64,000 nt of DNA from positions 2,547,001 to 2,611,000 of the forward strand of contig OX365953.1 of NCBI GenBank assembly GCA_947247005.1. Reading direction: 5' to 3'. Below, in pieces: positions 36,201 to 48,200 of the stretch; the stretch's first letter is position 1, and each line of letters opens with the position of its first letter. The notes below the pieces were generated by a model that did no database searches, had not been told where the DNA came from, and was given only the letters and a program-made list of their open reading frames with translations. The translations under genes were made by a program, and so were the position numbers. Source of the stretch: Spisula solida. Lineage: Eukaryota > Mollusca > Bivalvia > Venerida > Mactridae.

Positions 36201-39200
36201 GTACGGAACATCTGTACTATGTCATCTTCTCATGACAAAATAAGTTATTGTCTATGTTGGACAGATGTTTCTCCGATGAAGCTATAAATGTGTCACTTAA
36301 ACAATTAACTTGGTGTATAATTATTGAAATTAATTTCAAACTGCTCCACTGGTAACTTGTCACAAACACTGACTCTAAGCTTGCCATATCAAGTACTTGA
36401 TAAAAGGTTAAAGGTCATATAATTACCACAAAGTTGTTATGTCGCAGGCTTTGTGTGCATAATGTATGTAGAAATTGAATTCAATATATAATAATATATA
36501 TGTAGAATTTAGTTTATATAGTTCACAGTTGTATCTCAGGCAGAGTCTCATGCGTTTCACTGGCTTTAGAATTAGAAGGTCGTAAGTACAAATCAATATT
36601 TTGAGAAAACAAGAAAAAACTGTCTGAAAACTAGTCTTTACTTATGGAAAAACAAACTTTTTAAACTTCAGTTTGGTCAACATGACCTCTTCCGATTTTC
36701 ATGAAAATAGGCTCATAAGAAGCGCCATGAGATGCAGATTTCAAGTATGCATCAGTCTTATAAGGCGACCTTTTAATTCTAAGCCAGCAATTTCTTTGAT
36801 ATATTGGAACCTGACATTTGCTGTTTACATTATGAAAATGATCACAAATATTTGTTAAAATTGCTTTTTGAAGCATGCATGGAATTTTCATAAAAGTAAA
36901 AGAAGTGAAAACTGCATATAAACTTCATCTATAGGTTTGATAAAAAGTTTGTGCAAGGAAAATCTTACTCATTTTATTCAAATCTGGTACATTTCTATCA
37001 CCAATCTCATACAAAGGGTTGTAGCCAACATGGCATGTATGCTGTCATTAACAGTCTTAACCATTTCTCTGTATAGCCATTCACACGACTCATTGTTGAG
37101 TACTAAGCCTAGTGATCAATGTCAGTGGCACATTACACTCCAATAAATTTTTCACTCTGTTCTGATGTATTTCATATATAGTGGGGAATTCATTTTGATT
37201 TAGTTCTGGATATTTGTTTTTTGTCACAAAGTTTGTATTTATTCTCCTTTACTATTTAGGTTTCAATGAAACTTAACCATTGGTCGAATTTTAATGAAAA
37301 TTTGTATGTTGATTGAATACTGGGTACCTACATGTAGGGGTGCATATTGGCAGTAAGTCTTGATTGGATGACTATTACTGGAGTGGTGGCCCTTTTATGG
37401 AAGACATACACTGCAAATCTGGCGGAAGTTCAACAGAAAATTTGACTCATTGACACATCCTTCGAGACAGAGCTGTGTGGAGATACCTGCAACCTAGGGA
37501 AGATTGTGCAGTTCATCACCTCATCCAAACTGAAGATTTAAACGCACACTTGACAGCTACCTTAGGTGGTCGAAGGTGTTGCCTAACACAATAGAAATCT
37601 TTTGAATCAATTTCATGACCACTGAATTATTTTGTCCGTTTAAGTGGTCATTCCTTTGATCTTAAAGATAGAACACAGAAGATGTCAGAAAATTTGAAGA
37701 AATATGTCTTCTGTTAAAAAGACATTGTAGTTTCCCTAATATGCTCATATATCTTTTACAGTAAAAATCATATTTTTTTCATGGGTATTAAATTTGGATG
37801 ATTTTGATAAAAGTGCGTTTGAATGGGGTTGTAAGTTTGTGAATTATAAAACATGGAAGGGTAAACCTACTTTCTGTATTGGGGATGAAAAATAATGATT
37901 TTATGGTATGCTCCTATATCATTCATATATACAGTGTGGTCAATTTTCCTGATTTATCCGGAATACCAGATTTAGCATTCCTGAAAGAACAATGGCTTCT
38001 GACCAAAATAAAAGTTACTTGAGGAAAAAATCTCCAGAAATGGCAAAGTTATGGTCAATTTAATCTGCTCTGAAGGAATTTCTTTTGTACAAACTGAGTT
38101 AATTTTGGAAACAATGTCATTGAAGGCCTTTTTTTTGGCAAAAATGGTTGGTTGCATACAATTTCCTGATTTTTAATTTGGCCCTGTTGACACCCCTGTA
38201 TATAATCCCAGTGCTATATATATATTTTCAGATACGTCCAGTTGTTACAGATACCATTGTTTACATGCAGCCGGCGTCCACTCCCTAGTGTTACCATGGG
38301 TTACCAAATTTGAGAAGTTTTTGTCCGAAGGTAAATTTTTTGACTTTATCTATTTTTGGCATTTTAGACGTCACGTCTTTACGTCACAATAGCATTTATT
38401 AAGCCTCGTTAATATTTTAAAAACATTGTTTGGATGTGTAGGATATAACTTGGATTGATTTGACCATGGGTTACCAAATTTGAGAAGTTTTTGTTCGAAG
38501 GTAAATAACTGACTGATCTTGGTAAAAACTTGCTGTGTAGGTAGCTTATATGACAACCTTGCTAATAATTAAAAATGGGGGCTAAAGGGTCAAGGTCACT
38601 GATACAAAAAAATTGAAAAAATGTTTGCACTCTTAGGAATGAGATATTATGATGATACTTGCCTTGTAGGAAGCTTATGTGAGAACGCCACTTGAGGTTG
38701 GAAGTGGAGTTGATGGTGTCAAGCCACAGTAACGAAACAGGATGTATCCATTTGTACCAAATTATGTTTCGCTACCATGAAAATGGGATTTTCATGGGAT
38801 TTTCATTGGATTTTCATGGGATTTTCATGATTGATTTGACTGTTTGTATTGTAGAGGAAGAAGAAGACGTATTGCCGTCACATCAGTCATCTATAGTAGA
38901 ACATCTTATCTGTACAAAGCCTTTACCTAACAGGTATGTATACTGGATTCAAGGCTCAGCTCATTCAGACCTTGAAAATCCTTGAATTGTTTACAGAATG
39001 ATGTTCAATCTTGAAATTCCTTGACTTTTGGCTAACGGTTAAATATCCTTGAATTAAAAGATATGTACTGTATATACTAAGGAAGTTAGGTATGTCACAT
39101 TTTAAATTGTCAACAAACCAGTGTTTTTTCCGGTGATTTTATAGTTGTTTATGGGCTGTGTTCCTAATTGAAAATCATATGTTTTTTCCTAATTTCAAGT

Positions 39201-42200
39201 AAAAAATTCCCAATTCAGAGTAAGATACATTTCTGAGAAAAATTTACCAATTTTCCTGTAAAAATATAGCCAGCACAACTAAACCTGAGGATGAAACACA
39301 CTAAATTACAGTATTATTGTATACCTTCAACAGGTTTAGGTATTAAATTGTACTTTCTGCTACAATTCCCAATCTGACATCCGTGGGCTGTAGTATGTTC
39401 CCAAAATATTGGAAAAAAGCACTGCAAACTAAGGCTGAGTATCGATCAAAATGATCGATACGATATTTGTATCGATACAGAATGATTGATATCTGATATA
39501 TCGTTTGATATTTTATGAAATAACAATAGAGAAACATTTCCTATCTGTTGGATATTAGACTTATTTATCAAAGTAACATTTTTCAAGGCAAATAATTGGT
39601 GGGGCTATATGTTGTGTTATAGAATACAAGTAGTTCAGGTAATGACGGCTTGTATACGATACATTGACTTGCACTAATGGAAACGAGATTGTGATGCCTC
39701 TTACCGTGTAAAATGAGTTGAAGTCGGCAATAAAAAACAACACAAAAAAACAAGCAAAGCACGCTTTTTATTTAATTTTGTTTTGGTCATTATTAGTTCG
39801 ATACGTGAACGTTCGATACAGTATATCGACCGAACCCTAAATACCGGTCTTCGATTCGATACGTGACCCGGTACTCAGTCCTACTGCAAACCCAACAATG
39901 ATCCCTAAATGGGACTGTTTACATTAAAAGAAAAAGACATCGAACAAGGAAAGAGGTCCAACACATATTCTTCGTAATTACGTTGTCCCCATTTATTGTA
40001 TTGGAGAAATTTGTTAAAACTTTGATTTCTATATTATTTATCTGTGTGTTTGTTTACTGTTTACTTGTATTCACTTTCAGTCCTAACTCTCCTGTACTTG
40101 GATTAGCACAAGTCAAGGATACGACTGTTGGAACTATACTGCTTGCCTTATCTAGTGATTATGAGTTCCAGTGTCTCAGATTAAGGTAATTTCAATGTAT
40201 GGTGTCAGTGATTTTTCTTGAACAAAATTCTACAGCCTGTGCCTTTAAAATTGGGAAATTTAGTGCAATTTGGGAATTATTCAAAAAGATGGTTTTGGTT
40301 AAAATTGTTCATAAATTGCTATTTTCTACTGATAATACTCTAGTCATATGTGACAATGACTATTGAAAATCCATTGTTTTGAATATAAAACAGCTAGACT
40401 GTAGTTGCTTTGAAACCAGCGAGCACAAAAGGGGGAAAAATATGCATCTTTTTGGGAAAAATGGAGGTTATTTTGCTAGGGGAAGGGGCCTGTATTCGGC
40501 CCCAAAAATAGCCAAAAAAAATCACTGGGTGTGTAATTACCCCCGTCCTCCCACCTGGACATTACTGGGGTACAGTAGAAGCTCTCTAGTCCAATATCCA
40601 AAAATTTCATTCCTTCAATATTTAGTGAAAAATCTGATCAGTAGCAAATCCATGGCCCTTGTTTTCACTAATTTAATAGAAGGGACATTTCTTAGACATA
40701 CTTGATTAGTGTACAAAAGAGATGAAGTAAATGATTCCTGCAAGTAACCAAGTAAACAAAGTCATAATGTCGTCCACACTATATGATTTTGTGCTGGATG
40801 TCACTAAGCTTGTCCAGGCTAGTTCTCCTTAACCATTGGTCAGATTTCGATGACACAAACACTTGGAACTAAGCTTGTATCAGGTTGGGTACAACGCTAA
40901 ATTTAGTAACATTTGTAAAAAAGTGATATTACCATTCACTATCGAAATATTTTTAGTTAGTTGCTTTGTATGTTGTTACAATTAATGAATTAAAATGTTT
41001 TGCAGGTAATCTGATTGAAATCGGACGTAAAACAACGAAGTTATTGCATAAATAAAATTTGGAAAATAATATGAGTTATCTCCCTTTTAATTAAAATAAG
41101 TTGATGCAAAAAACGCAACGGTGAAATTTTATTTTTTTGTAAGTTTTCTACATTATAGATGTTACTCAAGAAAACTGCCCAGTCAATTTCTTGCAATTAT
41201 CAAGCTAAATTATCAAACCAATACAATTCATGCAGTTTTGTCACCATATGTAACTAAATTTAGTTACACGAAGGCGTTACTAAATTTAGACTTGTCCCCA
41301 ACCTGTGTATGATCAGATATTTAGGTAGGGTGATTTTTGCCAAAGTTATTGCCCTTTGTGGGGGACATAAGTCTTTGTGTCAAAAACACTTCTAGTTTAG
41401 AGTAGGGTAAAGTGCTGTCTTGTGTTTGAGTAATAGACCAAATCGAGGGCTCAGTGCAAAACTATTGTACATGCCTATATAAATTGATGTAGTTACCATA
41501 GTTTTGCACCGAGCCCTCGAAATGGTTTCTGATCAATAACTATTGAATACATTGACCTATAATCCTCAAAGTTTAATATAAAAAAAACGTTAATTCTATT
41601 TCTAGACAACTCTTAAACTCATCATATTTCATGTTAAATAAGCAGAAATAATTAGTGTACAACAGGTAAAGTTAAAGACATAGAAATATTGGTAAGTTTA
41701 CTAAATTCACACAAAAATTATCTAATTGTAAATATTTGCCAACATAAATCTGTTTAGAAATTTTGAAAATCGTTGATATTTTGCACACCAAACGAGCTAA
41801 AATATCCATTTTTTATACAGTACTGTATTGCATTTACTTACCGGTAGTCCTATTTGTTGTGTATTCCGTTTTTCAGTGATATGCGATATTTGACAAACGA
41901 CACGACACTACTATCATCTCACAGTGGGCGGACCATACCTTCACCGATCAGGAAGATATCAAAGGAACCCTTTGATCACAGAATAAAACGGGTGTTACAA
42001 AAAAATGCTTCCAACCCTCTTCTCAAGTAAGTATAGAATATTCGAACACAAAACCCTCTTCTCAAGTAAGAATAGAATATTCGAACACAAAACCCTCTTC
42101 TCAAGTAAGTATAGAATATTCGAACACAAAACCCTCTTCTCAAGTAAGTATAGAATATTCGAACACAAAACCCGCTTCTCAAGTAAGTATAGAATATTCC

Positions 42201-45200
42201 AACACAAAACCCTCTTCTCAAGTAAGTATAGAATATTCCAACACAAAACCCTCTTCTCAAGTAAGTATAGAATATTCCAACACAAACCCTCTTCTCAAGT
42301 AAGTATAGAATATTCCAACACAATCTCACTATGTACTGCAGGGGTTCTACAGTTCCTGAATAATCCGGAAATTGGGACTTGCTGCATCAGAAAGAATGAA
42401 CTTTTCTGCAGAAAATTAAAGTTATTTGATGAAAAAATTGACAAATTTACGGTCATTTGGAGTTTAATAGAACATTGTTTGAAACAAGAGTATTGGTGTA
42501 GGTATGTGTACTACTGGCACCGGAACAGACTTGCCACTCATTTTCAGGATTGGGGATTATGCTTCAGTAGGCCACCTGAGAATATTTCAACAGAATCGCT
42601 ATGTACTATCGTCACGGCAAATGCATGGTAATCCCTGCTGCAGAAAGTCGTAAGGTGATAAAGTAAACGGCTAATTCAAAAGTAATAACTGCAGAATAAC
42701 ATTTCTGCAGAATGATGCATTTTGAGCATTACTCTAGTTGAGTTCCTCAAATGTTGAAAACACTATAAGATGGAAGAAAATGAAATACAGCCAGCCTTTG
42801 GTTTCTAGTCTAAGGGAAGTAACTCTTTCAAAAAAATAGTATTTTGTCTTCCATACATTATACTTAAATGTGGCTTTTGGCATACTATTTCGACAGATAT
42901 AGTTAAGCCTAGGTCCCATTGAGCATTCTTTGCCTCGGTGATGTACTCCTGATGAAAATTAATGAGCCATCAGGACATCGGGAACAGGTTCCTAGTGGTC
43001 TAGGGGAAGCTTCGGGGAGGTCATAAGACAGTTGGTGATTGTGATGAATCGGGTGGTATCAGAAGAAATCGGGAGAATTCCTCTGTGGGACCTAGGCATT
43101 GACAATCTGTTGTCAATTATTGGTCTTTGGTGAAAAACATCCTGATTGCTTGTATTTACTGAATTATTGGAAAAAATGTTTTGGGAGCGACAAGATTTTT
43201 TATAGTGGTCTTTGTTCATAGAAGGTCTTCAACACAGGGGCTTGAATTTACAGTACAACCTCTCTAGAGCAACACCTTTAGGGAAACACAATGTTGTTAT
43301 GCAGAGGTTGTTGCTCTGGAGCGGTAAAATTTATAGTAAATGTTACTTCTAGAACAAAACAGTTGTTTTGCTTAAAAGGGCATGCCCTTGAACTGAAGTG
43401 TCTAGAATAGCAATCAAATTGGTGTCCTTTTAATACCTAAGTAAAATAATGAAAACCCTGTAAAAAAGTTACTAAATGTGCCGCTGGTTTTTATTCAAAT
43501 CGATATACAAAATATCAAAGCGCGCGTTATAGAGTAAATTTTTTAAGTCCAATTCTTCTTTGACTTTTTGGTAATAGTTGGTTTTACAAGTGATAAACGC
43601 AATTTTGTTGTATGCTAACCAAGACACTCCAGTTTCTGGGCATGCCCTTTAATGAGGGCTGCTCTGCAGAGGTTGCACTTTATTTTCAATATCAATTCCA
43701 ATATTATTACAGATCGGGTTCAAACACAGACATTAGTCAACAAGAATGTTTTCAGCTGTTGAGTAGAGCCACTCAAGTATTCCGTGAAGAATATATACAG
43801 AAACAAGACCTTGCTAGACAAGAACTAAAAAGAAGGTAATACAATACTTCTTTATAATTACACTGTCATTCAGGTGCCCTAAAATTCCGTAATAATCTGG
43901 AAATCCGGATTCGCTGCACTAGAAAGAATGCACTTTTCTGCAGAAAATAAAAGTTATTTAATGAAAAAATTCAAAGTATTAACATAGTTACAGTTATTTG
44001 ACGTTTTTTATGCCCCCGTATCGATAGATTGGGAGGCATATAGTGATTCACCTGTCCGTTCGTCCGTCCTGGTTAACCCAAATTGACAGTTTCTTCTAGC
44101 ATTATTATGGCTTGTTACAAAGCTTCCATACTTGCATGGATTTTGTATATGAACACTCTCCACATGCCTGTATCACCTGACCTCATTTTGACCTTCACCT
44201 TGACCTAATTTTGGACTTAGACTTATTGAAGGGTCAAATTCCTGGTTAACCCAAATTGACCGTTTCTTCTAGCATTTTTATGGCTTGCTACAAAGCTTCC
44301 ATACTTGCATGGATGTTGTTTATGAACACTCTCCACACACCTGTATCATTTGACATCATTTCGACCTTCACCTTGACCTGATTTGGACTTAGACTTATTG
44401 GAGGGCTAAATTATTGGTTAACCCAAATTGACCGTTTCTTCTAGCATTAATATGGCTTGCTACAAAGCTTGCATGGTTGTTGTATTTGAACATTCTCTAC
44501 ACACCTATATCACCTAACCTCATTTTGACCGTCACATTGACCTTATTTTGGACTTAGACTTATTAAGCGTCTAATTCTTGGTTAAATCAAATTGACAGTT
44601 TCGTTTTACATCATGTCCATCATGGCGTTGCATACTTGTTTACCATCATAAGCCCCTTACATTATCAAAGCCATGTAACACTATCCAACATTATTACAGA
44701 ATTATGGCCCCTGGTTGACTTAGCTTTTTATGGGCAAGGCTTCCATGGGGGCATAAGCGTTTATTGAACGCATTCTTGTTTAAAATGTGAATTTGAAGAT
44801 AGAACAATGTTTGAAACTGTATTTTAAAATAGGGTTGTTAGCAAATGGCACCTGAAATAGACTAAGGTCTTATTTTCTGGATGGGGCATTATGCATCAGT
44901 AGGAACCCTGGTCATTGCTCATGAATTATATCTTTGGATGAATGAATTGCCCATTATAGGCAATGCCTTAGTTCATATTATTTGCTTTCAAAGGGTTTTA
45001 GAGATTATTCAGTGAAAATAACAGTGAAATTATCGTTTTGTTATTTTCACTGTTTTAGAAGATGGTGCCGGTATCATGCACAAAACAAAACGTAACGTCA
45101 ACTATGCCGGGCTTTAAAATATGTATTACATCATCGTGACGTTTTTGACATGATTTGTTCCAATTTTGACATGATTTGTTCCAATTAAGCCAATTACGGT

Positions 45201-48200
45201 ACCCTTTTAAGAGAAATTGAGGCATATAATAAACAGAAAATTAAATTTTCACTCGTGGCTATGTCACTCGTAAAAATATTGATTTTCTGTGATCACTTGG
45301 TGAGATAAAATTTGATATTACACCAAAATCAACATATATACTCTCTTTATTCCATGTTTTCTAGATGTGGTAATCGCCCATTATAGGCAATGCCTTTGTT
45401 GATATTATTCCATGTTTTCTAGATGTGGTAATCGCCCATTATAGGCAATGCCTTAGTTCATATCATCCCATGTTTTCTAGATGTGGTAATCGCCCATTAT
45501 AGGCAATGCCTTAGTCCATATTATTCCATGTTTTCTAGATGTGGTATACTGAAGGAACAGTTCATATATTTCATGTTTTGATGTTTTCTAGATGTGGTAT
45601 ACTGAAGGAACAGTTCATATATTCCATGTTTTGATGTTTTCTAGATGTGGTATACTGAAGGAACAGTTGATATATTCCATGTTTTGATGTTTTCTACATG
45701 TGGTATACTGAAGGAACAGTTCATATATTCCATGTTTTGATGTTTTCTAGATGTGGTATACTGAAGGACCAGTTCATATTATTCCATGTTTTCTAGATGT
45801 GGTATACTGAAGGAACAGTTCATATATTCCATGTTTTGATGTTTTCTAGATGTGGTATACTGAAGGAACAGTTCATATATTCCATGTTTTGATGTTTTCT
45901 AGATGTGGTATACTGAAGGAACAGTTCATATATTCCATGTTTTGATGTTTTCTAGATGTGGTATACTGAAGGACCAGTTCATATTATTCCATGTTTTGAT
46001 GTTTTCTAGATGTGGTATACTGAAGGAACAGAAAGTACAACAAGATGAGGATCTAACACAATTACAATCCTCCACCAATATTCTCTCAGATAAGGCAGAG
46101 CAGGTAGCTAATAGTTTAGAGGACTGTAAAGAAAAACAGAAAGATATTTTAAAAAGGTTTGTGAATTTATTGTCAATTTGTTATACATTATTGGTAGACC
46201 TTTAGGATCAGACAGAAAGCACTACCCTGCTTTAATCCAGATCTTTATGTCCCCCATCTTTGATGAGGGCGTATATTGCTTTGCGCATGTTTGTCTGGCG
46301 GTCTGTCTGTCATATAAAATGGTTTCTGGTCAATAACTGAAGAACGCTTTGTATTAGGATCTTCATTCCTTACATGGAGGTTGGTCATCAACAGAAGATG
46401 ACCCCTATTGATTTCGAGGTCAAAGGTCTAGGTCACCGTGACCTTTACCATTTCTGATTATTTGGCTGCCACGGGGGCATATGTGTTTTATAAACATCTC
46501 TTGTTGTCAATTTGTTATACATTATTGGTAGACTTTCAGGATCGGATAGATAGCACTACTCCAAATCTACTTAAATCCAGATTTATTTTATCTTTTGAAA
46601 AGAAAAACGCTGTAAATTTTTATTAAATGTCCTTGATTTCATGTTTTGTTTATAGAAAATCAATAACACGTTACAGGTCAGCCAAATGGAAGAACTATCC
46701 AGAAAGCACAATCTAAAATTGAAATAAATCTGACAGGTCATTTTGATCAATCATCGATCATACATGTACAATCAAATTGCATGGTAGTATAGACCTGGCC
46801 CACTCAATACAGATGGAAGTTCACATGTTCCATTCAAGTTACTACTAGTGGTTAAGCGTTGAGTGTGGGAGGTCTCGGGTTCGATCTCAGGCCGCGTCAT
46901 ACCAAAGGCGAAATAAAAATGGTACCAGAAATTCCCTTGCTAGGTGCTCGGCAAAAAAAAAGGAAACTGGCTTCTCTTCTCTCATACACTCCTGGAGATG
47001 GATAACATCAGGAATGAGGTGTCGAAAGTGATTAATATAAGTTGAAAAAACTTTGATCACAATCGACCTAAAATAAAAGTTACAGTATGTTGTTATAGCA
47101 ACTAGCCCAGGCATATCAAAAGTTATGGTCCTTTTAAATTTCACAATTGAACATTTTGCCTCCGTAGAACCACTGAGGTCAAGGTTGTGGTGTCCTTCAA
47201 TACACTGAGGTCAAGGTCGTGGTGTCCTTCAACTTACATGGCTACTGTAAAATCACATAATTTCGTGGGTATTAAATTTCAGGATTTTGATAAAAATGCA
47301 ATTTCGTGGGGACGTAAATTTGTGGATTACAGAAACTGAAAGTGTAAACCGATGTCGGACTTTGAGAGACAGATCAATTTTGAGGGTTATATTTCATACA
47401 ACAAAATTTAAGAAAATTCAACTTTTTACAATAATAATTTTATTATTAATAATATTACAGTATTTGGCTGCCATGGAGGTCATACAGTCATGTGTAACAT
47501 CTCATGTTTTGTAGGGTAGAGAACATAATGCGTAAACTGCAGGCCAGGGTACCATTCTTATCAAAGGCTGAACGATCAATGAAACAAGAACTAGAGACAA
47601 TAGATGACAGATTGGAAGTATTGAAACGTAGTTTAGAACAGGTTTGTAACCTTAACATAATTCACCAGGTTTCTATCCTTAATTTGATTCATAAAATTCA
47701 AATTCCCAGTCATTTGTCAGGTCATATCCTTATATGTAAAGTTGATTCAAATGCCAAATTTTCTCCACATGTGGAGAAGTAGTTGGTTCCTTGTGGAAGA
47801 ATAAGTAAGAACTGGTAAGGATACAGTCCAGAAAAACTGGTTTAGATGAAATTGCTGCCGTATGTAAGTAAGATAATTATTGAGAAATTGTGTTAAACCC
47901 AAATGGACAAACACAAATTTCATAAATTTCCAGAGATTTCTTTTTCTGAGCTCAGTGTACCTCATACAATGTTCTAAGTTAACATTATATTAATAGCTTC
48001 ATTGAATGCCAGAAGGAGTAGAGCGATGGTGATCCCTCCAGATTGTCCCCTGCATGTTTAATATCTGTTGTATACTACACACTGTATTTTATGTATAACC
48101 ATTAAATATGTTTATCACATAAAATAGGCTCTGGGAGTTTAATAAACCTATTACATAAAAGTCATAATACACACGTGTAATAAACATGCAAATGAGGTAT

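Larger units (their letters stand above)
28383..38231 (+). other. NUP88 intron 6 (9.8 kb)
   Basis: Donor at 28383 and acceptor TATTTTCAG ending 38231. It contains two MITEs, a SINE, two opposed copies of one TIR element, a palindromic MITE, the 51-bp array and several other elements listed separately. Stretches 31816-32688, 34561-35387 and 36105-37756 show no recognised feature. Confidence 0.85.

Noticed and set aside
41976..42631. Open frames of 117, 96 and 208 codons on both strands
   Set aside because: They are products of the 39-bp donor minisatellite and overlap the proven exon 10 in other frames.
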